From: CALAGB01 sp963789565 | GTDB lineage: Bacteria > Chloroflexota > Chloroflexia > Thermomicrobiales > Thermomicrobiaceae | Assembly: GCA_963789565.1 (NCBI GenBank) | Contig: CAWBKX010000002.1 | Location: 992,001-1,056,000 of the forward strand | Length of the DNA stretch: 64,000 nt | Direction of reading: 5' to 3' | Part shown: piece by piece, positions 40,931-52,820 of the stretch | Layout of the letters: every line of letters starts with the position of its first letter | Position numbering within the stretch: the first letter of the stretch is position 1 | Made by a program: the position numbers and the translations under genes | The notes under the pieces: model-generated | The model's database searches: none | Seen by the model: the letters and a program-made list of their open reading frames with translations, nothing else | Told to the model about the DNA's origin: nothing

Positions 40931-42298
40931 ATGATGACGGCGAATTTGGAGCAACTCCTCGAAATGGTGGAGCAAGGCCGAAATGAGATCATCAATCTGA
41001 CTCAGGATCTCGTGCGTCTTCAGACGGTCAACTTCGGCACACCGGAGAGCGGCGATGAGATCATTGCCGCCGAGCTTCTGCGAGACAAGTTTGCGGCTGA
41101 AGGCATCGACGCGCAGATTTACAAGTCAACTGAGAACCGCGGCAATTTCGCGTCGTCGCTCGGCTCGGGCGATGGTCCTTCCCTTCTCTTCATGTCACAC
41201 ACCGACGTGGTTCCGGTTGAGGACGCCGGTCAGTGGACCCATCCTCCGTTTGGCGGCGAGATCGACGAAGGGCGCATCTGGGGTCGCGGGGCGGCCGACA
41301 TGAAGTCGACGGTGGCGGCACAGGCAATGGCCATGATTTTCCTGAAACGGGCTGGAGTGGATCTCAAGGGGAAGCTCGGATTCGTCACGTGCGCTGATGA
41401 GGAAGCGGGTGGAGCCTATGGGTTCGGCTGGATGGCGGAGAACCATGCCGACGTGCTGACCGCCGACTACGCCGTCAACGAAGGTGGCGGCGGCGCGGTG
41501 CGAACCGATAACGGGATCATCTACGGCATCAGCACGGGCGAAAAAGGCCGCCTCGAGGCGCACATCAAGATCAAAGGACGTGGTTTCCACGCGTCTCAGC
41601 CATGGCGCGCCGACAACGCCATCTACAAGGCCGAAGAGGTGATTCGCCGCGTGCGGAACTACCAACCCGAGGTATCGGTTGAGGCCGAACCGTTCAAACA
41701 CCTCGACACGTTGGCCGGAATTACCAAGAATGTCACGGTCGACAATCTCGAAGCTACGTTGGCGGAGATCGAGGAGTCGAACCCGAGCCTTTCGTCAATG
41801 CTGCGTGCATCCTCGCGCATGACGCTGGTCGCCACGATGATCAACGCGGGTGTCAAATCAAATAGTGTGGCGGAAAACTGCACCATCGTCTGCGACATCC
41901 GCTCCCTGCCATGGCAGGATCGCGACTACGTGCGTGGACAGCTCGAAGGATTGGTACATGATCTGGACGGGGTTCGCGTCGAGATCATCGAAACCGCCAT
42001 CTCGAACAGTTCACCCTATGACTCGCCGTTCCGCGGATTCGTCGAGCAGGCCACACGGGACGCGACCGGCATGGACGACTTGCGTTTCGTTCCGGGGCTC
42101 ACAGTGGGATTCACCGACTCGCGCTTCGTGCGACCGCTTGGCAACGTCACCTATGGCTTCATTCCGTCGCATCCGGACGATGACCCAAGCAAGAGCGGCG
42201 CGCACAACATCAACGAGTCAGCCGGGATCGAGAGCCTTATCAATGCCACGCGCTTCCACGTCGCACTGGCCTGGCATATCCTGGCCGCGCAGGGTTAG
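40931..42298 (+). CDS. M20-family metallopeptidase (ArgE/DapE/acylase-like)
   Basis: A 455-residue dizinc amidohydrolase. Metal and catalytic residues appear in LLFMSHTDVVPVEDAGQW near residue 85, GRIWGRGAADMKSTVAA near 115 and CADEEAGGAYGFG near 155. The dimerisation domain with RLEAHIKIKGRGFHASQPW is near 213, and the last histidine in GAHNINE near 427. The length and spacing suggest an N-acyl-amino-acid hydrolase or succinyl-type deacylase; the exact substrate is open. GGGAG precedes two consecutive ATGs; either 40931 or 40934 may be used. Confidence 0.87.
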   Translation: MMTANLEQLLEMVEQGRNEIINLTQDLVRLQTVNFGTPESGDEIIAAELLRDKFAAEGIDAQIYKSTENRGNFASSLGSGDGPSLLFMSHTDVVPVEDAGQWTHPPFGGEIDEGRIWGRGAADMKSTVAAQAMAMIFLKRAGVDLKGKLGFVTCADEEAGGAYGFGWMAENHADVLTADYAVNEGGGGAVRTDNGIIYGISTGEKGRLEAHIKIKGRGFHASQPWRADNAIYKAEEVIRRVRNYQPEVSVEAEPFKHLDTLAGITKNVTVDNLEATLAEIEESNPSLSSMLRASSRMTLVATMINAGVKSNSVAENCTIVCDIRSLPWQDRDYVRGQLEGLVHDLDGVRVEIIETAISNSSPYDSPFRGFVEQATRDATGMDDLRFVPGLTVGFTDSRFVRPLGNVTYGFIPSHPDDDPSKSGAHNINESAGIESLINATRFHVALAWHILAAQG

Positions 42299-42484
42299 AA
42301 GCACCGGGGCGGCGCACGACAGCAATCGAAGGTGATGTGTGGTGAGGACCGCGGATTCGTGGCCTACTCAGGAAGTAGACAGGTCAGGCGTCAGGGGCTG
42401 AGATCGTTGGATCACGGCTAAATCGTTCTGAGGTGTTGACCATTTGGTCTCAGGCTGGGCGGCGACGCCTTTGGTCGTGCATAT

Positions 42485-43195
42485 TCAGTCGGCCGTCGCG
42501 GCCGCAGCCAGCACCAAGAGGCTGTAACCGCCCAGCACACGTGCAGTCAAGTCCTGATTCAGGGCGAATCCGAGCCGACGAGGTACCTTGAGCATGCGCT
42601 GTTCACGGGTTCCACCGAATACGATCGGATTGTCGGTGTATCGCGCGTCGATCACCTTGTAGCCCGCGTCTTCCAGCGTGCGCAGAGCAGTGTCTTTCGT
42701 GAAGTAATGAAGGTGGCCATAGAGGTCGCGTCGCTTCGAGAGGGCTCCACGCCGGAACACTGTCTGTACCGATAGATCAAGCGGAATGTGCATGAGCGTG
42801 AATCGTGATCGAGTCCTGAGGTCGCTCAGAAAGCCAATGTAGTCGTCAACGTGCTCAAGAACATCCAGCACCAACAGAAGATCGAAACGACTGTCCGCGT
42901 CGTGTCGCAGGTCTGCCAGCTTGAACTGCAGCCGTTCGTTGGCACGCTCCTGCGCCCGAGCAAATGCAACCGGCGAAACTTCGTAGCCCCATAGCTCACA
43001 GTGTTCATCGAGATGGTGTTGAAGCTGCGCCAGCACCTCGCCCACACCGCAGCCCACCTCGCATATCGTGCGCGGATTCAATTGGTGCTCGCGGAGAACC
43101 TGAGCGACCTGGAGTGCTTTCCAGGGAGATTCACGAACGTGCCAGTCGGGGTTGCGTTCGAGGTATGCACCACTCACGTAGAGGTCGGTTGACAT
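42485..43195 (-). CDS. Class I SAM-dependent methyltransferase
   Basis: A 236-residue methyltransferase. The SAM motif I is ICEVGCGVGEVLAQL near residue 44; motif II/III is DLLLVLDVLEHVDDYIGFL near 103. The N-terminus PDWHVRESPWKALQV and the RDLYGHLHYFT stretch are seen in Methyltransf_23 proteins acting on small molecules or sugars. The frame opens at 43303, but the ATG at 43195 has AGGGA upstream and begins the conserved part. It has no operon partner, and the substrate is unknown. Confidence 0.82.
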   Translation of the reverse strand: MSTDLYVSGAYLERNPDWHVRESPWKALQVAQVLREHQLNPRTICEVGCGVGEVLAQLQHHLDEHCELWGYEVSPVAFARAQERANERLQFKLADLRHDADSRFDLLLVLDVLEHVDDYIGFLSDLRTRSRFTLMHIPLDLSVQTVFRRGALSKRRDLYGHLHYFTKDTALRTLEDAGYKVIDARYTDNPIVFGGTREQRMLKVPRRLGFALNQDLTARVLGGYSLLVLAAAATAD

Positions 43196-43456
43196 GTCGG
43201 GGAGTCCCTTCGATCCATGCATCCAACGACTGCAGCTCGTACGCCGGGTACGACAACACCTGCCTTCGCTATGATCTCGTGGATTTCCCCATCCGAGAGC
43301 CAATCATAATCGTCTATGTCAAGATGCGCAATCTGACGTAGAGCGTGGTCGGCTGTGAAATCGGCGCACAGGGCAATCTATCGACCATGTTGCGATGCGC
43401 GCCGACCCTCCGCCGATTTCGGAGGGAGGCGCTGAGATGTGCCCAATTGCGACTCT

Positions 43457-44686
43457 TTATGTTGGTTGCTGGTCAGTGACGGTACCGAGGATCACGACGG
43501 GGACGCGTTCGCCTTGGCGATAGGGTGCCTCACGCGGTTGAATCAAAATGAACGCGTTTGCGCCGATCAGCGACATCAGTCGCGCCGACGATTGTGAACC
43601 CGTGTTGCGCGCATGCAACGCACCGGACGCGTCGGACCAAACAACTCCACGCTGGTATTCAAGTCGATCGGTGCTGTCGACGTCGTGCTCAAGAGTCGCA
43701 GTTGCCTGTGGTGGCCGCGGATTGGGATGACCCGCCATGGCGCGAATGGCTGACTTGATGAAGATTTCGAACCCGACCAAAGCCGAGACCGGGTTGCCAG
43801 GCAGGCCAAAAAAGAGGGTGTCGCCGACAGTGGCAAAGTTGAAGGGCTTTCCCGGCTTCATAAAGAGCCGCTGAAAGTGCACGTCGGCAACCTCCATGAG
43901 GATTGCCTTGACGTAGTCTTTGTCTCCCATCGAGACACCACCAGACGTGATGACTGCATCGCCATCCTGGATTCGTTCGAGCAGCAGGGCTCGTAGCGAC
44001 GGTTCGTCGTCGGGAGCATGGCCGGACCAGATGACCTCCGCGCCGGCCTGCCGTGCCGCAACGACCAACGAAAACCGATTGGAGTCCCGAATCTGTCCTG
44101 GACCCGGTTCGACGTCCGGCGGCACCAGCTCGTCGCCCGTCGATAGGATGCTGACGCGCGGACGCCGGAACACGTGTACCTTCGCGTGGCCCAGACTCGC
44201 AAGGAGGCCTATTTCGGCGGGACCAATGACGGTTCCTGCCCTGACCAACACGTCACCAGCGCGCAGGTCGGAACCGATGGGGCGGATGTTCTCACCCTCA
44301 GCGACGTGCTCCTGATGGATGATGACGTGGTCGTCTCGCGGCTCGGTGTTCTCGACGCGAATCACGGCATCCGCGCCGTTCGGAATCGGGGCACCAGTCA
44401 TGATGCGGGCCGAAGTACCTGGGGTAATCTCGATGCCTTCCATCGTCCCGGCAAACTGATCGCCGATCACCTCACGCCAGGGAGAGACATCCGACGCCAT
44501 CACAGCGTAGCCGTCCATGGTGGACGCGGCGAAAGGCGGCAAATCTCGGTCCGCAACCAGGTCCTCGGCCAGCACACGACCGCCCGCATCCTCAAGTAAT
44601 ACGACCTCTGCTTCCAGCGTGCGTACATGACCGAGAATGACATTGAGCGCTTCATCGGGAGGAAGCAGACGATCATTGATGGGCAT
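43457..44686 (-). CDS. moeA: Molybdopterin molybdotransferase
   Basis: Inserts molybdate into molybdopterin-AMP. 409 residues. The MoeA N-terminal part has FAASTMDGYAVMASD; the MPT-binding domain has LSTGDELVPP and TSGGVSMGDKDYVK; FGLPGNPVSALVGFEIFI follows. The last about 70 residues form the C-terminal beta domain. GGGGAG precedes the ATG. It pairs functionally with the MoaD-MoaE fusion 4 kb upstream, so at least two steps of molybdenum cofactor synthesis are in this region. Confidence 0.95.
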   Translation of the reverse strand: MPINDRLLPPDEALNVILGHVRTLEAEVVLLEDAGGRVLAEDLVADRDLPPFAASTMDGYAVMASDVSPWREVIGDQFAGTMEGIEITPGTSARIMTGAPIPNGADAVIRVENTEPRDDHVIIHQEHVAEGENIRPIGSDLRAGDVLVRAGTVIGPAEIGLLASLGHAKVHVFRRPRVSILSTGDELVPPDVEPGPGQIRDSNRFSLVVAARQAGAEVIWSGHAPDDEPSLRALLLERIQDGDAVITSGGVSMGDKDYVKAILMEVADVHFQRLFMKPGKPFNFATVGDTLFFGLPGNPVSALVGFEIFIKSAIRAMAGHPNPRPPQATATLEHDVDSTDRLEYQRGVVWSDASGALHARNTGSQSSARLMSLIGANAFILIQPREAPYRQGERVPVVILGTVTDQQPT

Positions 44687-44803
44687 TCAGCGGGCTCCCC
44701 TCTTCGTCGGGTTTCAGGCGGGGCAGGCAAAACGAAATCTTAGCATAGCCAAGGTGTACGGCCGCTCTGCGCGTTTTGACACCACCCCAACCGAGGACTA
44801 TAG

Positions 44804-47113
44804 TTGTCAGGATACTGGGCCGTTCTTTCTCACCTGGATTTCAACACGATGTCGACACTTCCCTCCCCTGACCATCACGAGGGCAGGTTGGCCACTCCGC
44901 TACCGAATGAGCCTCGGCCAACCGGTCAGACATGGAGCGACCTCGAAGCGGTGATCCAACGGCAGATGCCGGGAATGGATCTCACGCTGGTGCGTCGTGC
45001 CTACGACTTCGCCGACATCGCCCACGCCGGGAAGCTTCGTCGTTCGGGCGAGTCCTACATCTCTCACCCGACCGCCGTCGCCATGATTCTAGCCGAGATT
45101 CAGCTTGATCAGGAGGCGCTGGCCGCCGCGCTCCTCCATGACGTGATCGAAGACACGGACGTCACGACCGAAGACGTGGCCGTGGAGTTTGGCGATCGAG
45201 TCGCGGCGCTGGTCGACGGCGTCACCAAGCTGGGTCGCATCCGCTGGACGACTGAGGAAGATCAGGCGGTTCGCGAAAAAGAGCGCCAGGCGGAGAGCCT
45301 GCGCAAAATGTTCCTGGCCATGGTCGACGACGTGCGCGTGGTGCTCATCAAGCTCGCCGACCGATTGCACAACATGCGTACGCTGGAGCACATGCCGCGC
45401 GCCAAACAGTTACGCAGCGCGCAGGAAACGCTCGAGATCTACGCACCGCTCTCCAACCGCTTGGGAATCTGGCAATTCAAATCCGAGTTGGAAGACCTCG
45501 CGCTGCGCTACGTTGATCCACAGACGTATTTCTCGATTGTTCGCGCGCTTGAACGGCGTGGTGTAGACCGCGAGCGCTATCTCAATCGGGTCATCGACGA
45601 ACTCACCAGCGCATTGAACGAAGCCAGTATCAGCGCCGACATCTCCGGGCGCGAGAAACACATAACCTCGATTGTGCGCAAGATGGAACGTAAGGGCCGC
45701 AGTTTCGATGAGATTTACGACGTCCTCGGCGTGCGAGTGATCGTCGACGAGAAGAAGGACTGCTACGGCGCGTTGGGTGTCATCCACTCGATGTGGCACC
45801 CGATTCCCGGCGAATTCGACGACTACATCGCCACTCCCAAAGAGGGCGTCTATCAGTCGATCCACACGGCCGTTCTTGGTCCCGAAGGGCACGCCGTCGA
45901 AATTCAAATTCGCACTCAGGAGATGCACCACGTCGCCGAGTTCGGCATTGCCGCGCATTGGCGCTACAAAGAGGGCTCCAAGCCTGACCCGAACGTCGAG
46001 GCCAAAGTTGCCTGGCTGCGTCAGCTCATGGATTGGCGCGACGAAGTCGTTGATGCGCAGGAATTCGTCGAATCGCTCAAGTCCGACGTCTTCCAGGAGA
46101 TGATCTACGTCTTCACACCGAAGGGTGACATCATCGAGCTTCCCGCCGGAGCGTCGCCGGTTGACTTCGCGTACCGCATTCATACAGAGGTCGGCCACCA
46201 ATGCGTCGGCTCTAAAGTGAACGGGCACCTGGTGCCGCTGAACTATCGCCTGCAAAACGGCGAAGTCGTTCAGATCATGACGTCGAAGTCGAAGGTCGGG
46301 CCGAGTCGCGACTGGCTATTGTCGAGCAGTGGCTACATCACGACCGCATCGGCTCGTGAGAAGGTGCGCCAGTGGTTCCGACGCCAGCAGCGGGACGAGA
46401 ACATCTCGCAGGGACGCGACACGCTCGAGCGTGAGCTGCGCCGGCTGGGCGTCGACGCCGGTCTCGAAGAGATTTCGCGCCATTTCCCACGCTACCAACG
46501 GGTCGACGATTTTCTAGCGGCCATTGGTTACGGCGCCGTGACCCCGCAGCAGATCTCCTCCAGGCTGGCGGAGCACGAGGACCGCGAGGTGCTCAACACG
46601 TCGGCGCCGCCAACTTCGCCCAAACTACCGCCCAGTCTGCAGGTGACTGGAGTGGGAGATCTGTACACGCGGTTGGCGAGTTGCTGCAAGCCAGTGTACG
46701 GCGATCAGATCATCGGTTACGTGACGCGTGGCCGGGGCATCACCGTACACCGGAATGATTGCCACAACATCGTGCATGTTGACGATCCGGATCGACTGGT
46801 GCAAGTGAGCTGGGGCAACGAACAGAAGCAGCTCTATCCCGTCAACGTTCGGTTGGAGGCCTGGGACCGCGTCGGGCTGCTGCGCGACATCACGACGCTG
46901 GTAGCGGATGAGAAGCTGAACGTCCTCTCGGTTCTGACCAGCGTCAATGACGACCGCACGGTGACCGTGCTGATGACGCTTGAAGTCGACGGTGTCAAAC
47001 AGCTGAGCCGCGTGCTGCAGAAGCTCGAAACGGTGCGCGACGTCTATGACGTGCGCCGCGAGACCACGCAAGCGGTCAGCGGCCGTGGTTCCGAATCACA
47101 GCTCCACGCGTAA
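44804..47113 (+). CDS. rsh: Bifunctional (p)ppGpp synthetase/hydrolase
   Basis: RelA/SpoT homologue of up to 769 residues, making and degrading ppGpp. The HD hydrolase domain is intact: SYISHPTAVAMIL, LLHDVIEDTDV and LADRLHNMRTL. The synthetase part has SFDEIYDVLGVRVIV and DYIATPKEGVYQSIHT. A TGS domain follows (VFTPKGDIIELPAGASPVDF), then a zinc-finger/CC part (TRLASCCKPVYGDQIIG) and a C-terminal ACT domain. TTG at 44804 has GAGG seven bases upstream; an in-frame ATG at 44849 is an alternative start. Confidence 0.94.
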   Translation: MSGYWAVLSHLDFNTMSTLPSPDHHEGRLATPLPNEPRPTGQTWSDLEAVIQRQMPGMDLTLVRRAYDFADIAHAGKLRRSGESYISHPTAVAMILAEIQLDQEALAAALLHDVIEDTDVTTEDVAVEFGDRVAALVDGVTKLGRIRWTTEEDQAVREKERQAESLRKMFLAMVDDVRVVLIKLADRLHNMRTLEHMPRAKQLRSAQETLEIYAPLSNRLGIWQFKSELEDLALRYVDPQTYFSIVRALERRGVDRERYLNRVIDELTSALNEASISADISGREKHITSIVRKMERKGRSFDEIYDVLGVRVIVDEKKDCYGALGVIHSMWHPIPGEFDDYIATPKEGVYQSIHTAVLGPEGHAVEIQIRTQEMHHVAEFGIAAHWRYKEGSKPDPNVEAKVAWLRQLMDWRDEVVDAQEFVESLKSDVFQEMIYVFTPKGDIIELPAGASPVDFAYRIHTEVGHQCVGSKVNGHLVPLNYRLQNGEVVQIMTSKSKVGPSRDWLLSSSGYITTASAREKVRQWFRRQQRDENISQGRDTLERELRRLGVDAGLEEISRHFPRYQRVDDFLAAIGYGAVTPQQISSRLAEHEDREVLNTSAPPTSPKLPPSLQVTGVGDLYTRLASCCKPVYGDQIIGYVTRGRGITVHRNDCHNIVHVDDPDRLVQVSWGNEQKQLYPVNVRLEAWDRVGLLRDITTLVADEKLNVLSVLTSVNDDRTVTVLMTLEVDGVKQLSRVLQKLETVRDVYDVRRETTQAVSGRGSESQLHA

Positions 47114-47382
47114 CGCAATCCTTGTTTTCATGGGAAGCAAACCGTGGGCGCGATTCACCGCGCCCTACGCCGTCCTGTCGGGATTCTCGTCGTGAGGGCG
47201 ACATCATGTTGGTTGACGAATTACTTGGGTAAATGGTGACGGAGCGTCGACTAAAGCAAGTCGTCACTCACCCTGACGTCACCCAAGTCGACCGCAGCCA
47301 GCGACACGAGATGTTGCCGCTTTTCATTGAGTCGTGCTGTGAGCTTGCAGTCAGTCCAGATGATCGCCCATGACGAACCGCC

Positions 47383-48795
47383 CTAAAACTCTTCCAGCTC
47401 CTCAGGTTTTTCATCTTCGACCGTGATACCGTAGCGTTTCATCAGACGCTGCCGTTTGGTGCGACGCTTCGGCTGGTTCGATTCCATCTGCTCCGCCATC
47501 AGGGCGGTCTCGTCCCACACGAGTTCGGCACCCGCGACGTGGACGGTGTCACCCGGACTCACGCCCAGTTTCTCGAGCTCCGCCGCGATGCCAGACGCCT
47601 CAAGGATGCGTTGGAAGCGGTCAGCCGCCTCCTCGTTCGCAAAGTCAGTCATGCGCGTGGCTCGCTCGATCTTGGGCCCGCGCACTTCATAGTGATGACG
47701 AGAGAGACGATCGACTTCCCAAAAGTCCTCGCGAGCGCTCTCCATGGTGTACACGCGTCGCTCCTTGGGCGCGAGTGGTTGCGATTCAGGAATCTCGCGC
47801 AGAAGTTCGAGCGTGCGCTTCATCAAGTCGGAGACGCCTTCGCCGGTCGCCGCTGAAATGGTGTGCACCTCGTACCCTTGTTCGGTCAAGGCGCTCTTCA
47901 GTCGATCCAAGCTTTCCCGCGTCTCGGACAAATCGATCTTATTGATCGCCACGATCTGCGGTTTGGCAGCTAATTCCGGCGAGTAGGCCGCAAGTTCCTC
48001 GTTGATCGTATGGAAATCCTCCAGCGGGTCTCGACCTTCGAGACCACCGGAACCGTCCAACAGATGGATCAGCAGGCGCGTTCGCTCCACGTGACGCAGG
48101 AACTCATGCCCAAGGCCAATACCTTCGGCCGCGCCCTCGATAAGCCCCGGAATGTCCGCCATGACGAAGGTTGGGCTACCAGGTCGACCGATTTCGACCA
48201 CGCCCAAATTCGGTTCCAGCGTTGTGAAGGGGTAATCGGCCACTTTCGGCCGTGCCGCGCTCGAAGATGACAGGAGCGTCGATTTGCCCGCGTTTGGCAG
48301 ACCAACCAGGCCAACGTCGGCAATGACCTTGAGCTCCAGGCGCACCCAGCGCTCCTCACCTGGCTCCCCTTTTTCAGCCAGACGTGGTGCCTGGTGAGTC
48401 GAGGTCGCGAAGTGCTGATTGCCGAGTCCACCCCGCCCGCCGCGAGCGATGATGACGGATTCGTTTGGCTCGGTAAGGTCGACAAGAACGTCACCCGTCT
48501 CGTCGTCGAACACAACCGTTCCGGGCGGCACGTCGATGTACATGTCATCGCCCTTGGCGCCGGTGCGCTTGGATCCCTGGCCGTGCGTGCCGGTGATCGC
48601 ACGAAAATGCTGCTTGTACTTGAATGAGATGAGCGTGTTCAGATGCGGATCGACCCGCAGGTACACGTGGCCACCGCGGCCACCATCCCCACCGTCAGGT
48701 CCGCCATTGGGCACATACTTTTCACGCCGGAAGCTGACGGCGCCGCTGCCACCATCGCCGGCCTTCAGAAAGATCTTTGCGCGATCGTAGAACAT
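47383..48795 (-). CDS. obgE: Obg-family GTPase
   Basis: Ribosome-assembly and stress GTPase of 470 residues. The glycine-rich Obg fold opens with KAGDGGSGAVSFRREKY. The G domain has G1 GLPNAGKSTLL near residue 166, G3 DIPGLIEGA and G4 NKIDL. The C-terminal OCT domain begins about residue 345. The final tail is basic and then acidic. GGGAAGG precedes the ATG. It is a single gene here, 130 bases from rpoD on the same strand, instead of following rplU-rpmA. Confidence 0.95.
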   Translation of the reverse strand: MFYDRAKIFLKAGDGGSGAVSFRREKYVPNGGPDGGDGGRGGHVYLRVDPHLNTLISFKYKQHFRAITGTHGQGSKRTGAKGDDMYIDVPPGTVVFDDETGDVLVDLTEPNESVIIARGGRGGLGNQHFATSTHQAPRLAEKGEPGEERWVRLELKVIADVGLVGLPNAGKSTLLSSSSAARPKVADYPFTTLEPNLGVVEIGRPGSPTFVMADIPGLIEGAAEGIGLGHEFLRHVERTRLLIHLLDGSGGLEGRDPLEDFHTINEELAAYSPELAAKPQIVAINKIDLSETRESLDRLKSALTEQGYEVHTISAATGEGVSDLMKRTLELLREIPESQPLAPKERRVYTMESAREDFWEVDRLSRHHYEVRGPKIERATRMTDFANEEAADRFQRILEASGIAAELEKLGVSPGDTVHVAGAELVWDETALMAEQMESNQPKRRTKRQRLMKRYGITVEDEKPEELEEF

Positions 48796-48924
48796 GAGAC
48801 CTTCCCAACTGAGATGCTCGCCAGGTCGGCGCTGGGCCCATGTCCTGAACGCATCCAGAAACGCCGCGTCCGACTCGAACGCGGGTCGATATCGCGCCGG
48901 TCGATGACCGGCAATTTCTTAATT

Positions 48925-50550
<1,626 letters not shown>

Positions 50551-50645
50551 GACGTCAACTCCCCCACGCGCGTGTAGTCGACAATAATGCAGAGTGATCT
50601 CGCAGTGATACTATGTTCATATTCGAATTGCAAACGACTGAGATG

Positions 50646-51962
50646 CTACCCGCCAGACTCGACGACTATACTCATCTCGCGACTTAGGATGTCGTCGTAC
50701 GTTTCGCGCCGCTGAATCAGCCGAGCGACTCCGCCCGAAATCATCGCCACCGCGGGACGAAGTGCCAGATTGTAGTTGCTCGCCATTGCCAGGCAATAAG
50801 CGCCCGCAGCAGGGATCGCCAGCAGGTCGTCGGGCTCGGGCGAGAGCATTTCAATGTCGCGAATCAAAACGTCACCTGATTCGCAATACTTCCCGGCAAT
50901 CGTCACCATGGTTCGGTCACTGCCTGTGCGATTGGCAATTTGCGCTTCGTAGCGCGCCCCATAGAGCGCGGGACGAATGTTGTCGGCCATGCCGCCATCG
51001 ACCGACACATAGCGCCGGACGTCCGGAATGTCTTTTACCGAACCAACGCGATACAGCGCCACCCCCGATGGTCCTACTATTGAACGTCCGGGCTCGATGG
51101 TGAGCGTCGGAAGAGGCAAATCGTACGTTTTGGCCCCCCGCTTCACCGACTCAGAGACGCGCGCTGCAAATTCACCCAACTTTACGTCCGGATCGCTCTG
51201 CTCGTATTGGATGCCAATTCCACCACCCGGACTTATCTGCGCAGGTGTAACGCCGAATCGCTCTTGCATGTCTGCCGCAAAGCCGAAGAGCGTGTCGACG
51301 GTGGTCAGAAACGGCTCGATCTCAAAGATCTGCGAGCCGATGTGCGCGTGATAGCCGCACAGGTTCAAACCATCGATCTGGAAGACTCGTTCCACCGCGG
51401 CGGCGGCCGATCCGTCACTGATCAGCATGCCGAATTTCGAATCTACAATTCCGGTTTTGCGGTAGTCATGCGTGTGTACGTCGACGCCCGGGTTGATGCG
51501 CAAAAGTACGTCGACCGTCGCGCCGATCTCTCGCGTCAGGTCTTCAAGAAGCTCTATCTCGTGGTGGTTGTCGATGACGATCTCGCCGACGCCAAGTTCG
51601 AGCGCGAGCCTGAGCTCATCCGGTGTCTTGTTGTTGCCATGAAAGACGACGTGTTCGATCGGAAAGCCGGAACGGTACGCCATCATCAACTCACCGGCGG
51701 ACACGACGTCGAGCCACAATCCCTCGTCGGCAACGATCTCCAACAGCGCCGCACTGAGATACGCTTTTCCAGCGTAGACGATGCGGGCGTCTGGGTAGTG
51801 CTCGCGGAACGTCGACCGGTAGACCTCGCATTGATGGCGGATCGTGGCCTCGTCGTACACGTAAAGAGGTGTGCCAAAATCATTGGCCAGGTCGACCAGC
51901 GAGACGCCGCCGATGCTGAGCTGTCCCTCTGTGTCACGAGAAGTGTTCAACGGCCAGAGCAC
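50646..51962 (-). CDS. lysA: Diaminopimelate decarboxylase
   Basis: Final step of lysine synthesis, decarboxylating meso-diaminopimelate. A fold-type III PLP enzyme of about 438 residues. The PLP lysine is in IVYAGKAYLSAA near residue 58; CGYHAHIGSQIFE and SPGGGIGIQYEQ form the barrel; LTIEPGRSIVGPSG and GKYCESGDVLI complete the active site. The frame opens at 52058, but GTG at 51962 has GGAG five bases upstream and starts the conserved part. Confidence 0.94.
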   Translation of the reverse strand: MLWPLNTSRDTEGQLSIGGVSLVDLANDFGTPLYVYDEATIRHQCEVYRSTFREHYPDARIVYAGKAYLSAALLEIVADEGLWLDVVSAGELMMAYRSGFPIEHVVFHGNNKTPDELRLALELGVGEIVIDNHHEIELLEDLTREIGATVDVLLRINPGVDVHTHDYRKTGIVDSKFGMLISDGSAAAAVERVFQIDGLNLCGYHAHIGSQIFEIEPFLTTVDTLFGFAADMQERFGVTPAQISPGGGIGIQYEQSDPDVKLGEFAARVSESVKRGAKTYDLPLPTLTIEPGRSIVGPSGVALYRVGSVKDIPDVRRYVSVDGGMADNIRPALYGARYEAQIANRTGSDRTMVTIAGKYCESGDVLIRDIEMLSPEPDDLLAIPAAGAYCLAMASNYNLALRPAVAMISGGVARLIQRRETYDDILSREMSIVVESGG

Positions 51963-52045
51963 ACATTCTCCTTCCGTGCCGAGATGAATGCGTTCATAGG
52001 TGTTCAGATTATACCTAGCGACGACGGATGCGACCGACAACAGTG

Positions 52046-52072
52046 GAGCCCCGGACACCGAGTCCGGGGCTC
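52046..52072 (-). terminator. Hairpin between the collagen-like gene and lysA
   Basis: An 11-base-pair stem, GAGCCCCGGAC with GTCCGGGGCTC, around ACCGA. It lies 41 bases past the stop of the collagen-like gene. The T-run is weak, so its efficiency is uncertain. Confidence 0.6.
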
Positions 52073-52112
52073 TGCTCCCTGCGGTTGTGTCAGATTTTGC
52101 GTGTCTTGTCGA

Positions 52113-52769
52113 CTAACTCGCGTCGGCACAGACAGCATACGTCGTCAGATGCCAGGTTGAGATGGTGTTGAGGTACGTCATGACGGCCTGCACGTCCCAA
52201 CCAGATCCACCACTGAATGGCACGCTAAAGTGAAGGGCAACCCCGGTATCCACTTCACCGCTGACCCCCGTATCGAAGGTCACATATCCACCACCGCTGA
52301 TGGCCTTCTTGCCAGATGGGCAATAGGCCACGACGGTTTGGATGGTTGCACCGCTCGACGCTCCGTCAGCGCGAACGATCTCGTAGCCACTGATTCCCGA
52401 CGCTCCGGCAGGTCCCTGTGCGCCTGTCGCGCCTTGCTGTCCAGAAGGCCCCTGCGGACCCGGAACGCCCTGAGCTCCCGCAGGTCCGACTGCGCCCTGC
52501 GGCCCCTGCGGCCCCACGTTGCCCTGAGGACCCTGCGGCCCCTGCGGACCTTGCTCGTTCCAACTGATCACGGCGCTGTTGCCTGGGCACTTCGACGGCA
52601 CGCTGGTACCGACGTCCGACAGGTTTCCATTCTTTAGACAAGCGTAATACGTTGCTGGCGCCGGGTCCCCAAGCGCGACAAGCACCGAACCGGTGGCCAG
52701 AACGCAGGCAATCACGGTGGCCAGCACGACGGGTCGAAAGAATCGAGATCTCATCACGTTTCCGAACAT
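52113..52769 (-). CDS. Secreted collagen-like protein
   Basis: 218 residues. An N-terminal membrane/signal segment (VVLATVIACVLATGSVLVAL) leads to a small cysteine-bearing part (TYYACLKNGNL), then a Gly-X-Y collagen-like stretch of about 54 residues rich in GPQ and GPA triplets (residues about 73-126), then a globular end (AYCPSGKKAISGGGY). The Gly-X-Y repeats should form a short triple helix, so a trimeric surface fibre or adhesin is likely. GGAGGG precedes the ATG. The GC-rich short repeats make this gene prone to length change. Confidence 0.82.
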   Translation of the reverse strand: MFGNVMRSRFFRPVVLATVIACVLATGSVLVALGDPAPATYYACLKNGNLSDVGTSVPSKCPGNSAVISWNEQGPQGPQGPQGNVGPQGPQGAVGPAGAQGVPGPQGPSGQQGATGAQGPAGASGISGYEIVRADGASSGATIQTVVAYCPSGKKAISGGGYVTFDTGVSGEVDTGVALHFSVPFSGGSGWDVQAVMTYLNTISTWHLTTYAVCADAS

Positions 52770-52820
52770 GAAGTTCTCCCTCCAATAGCGACTTGAACAC
52801 TATTCAACGAGCGTTGTCGG

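Noticed and set aside
52460..52560. Short GC-rich direct repeats considered as a CRISPR-like or tandem-repeat locus
   Set aside because: They are the Gly-X-Y codons of the collagen-like gene, with no spacers of constant length.
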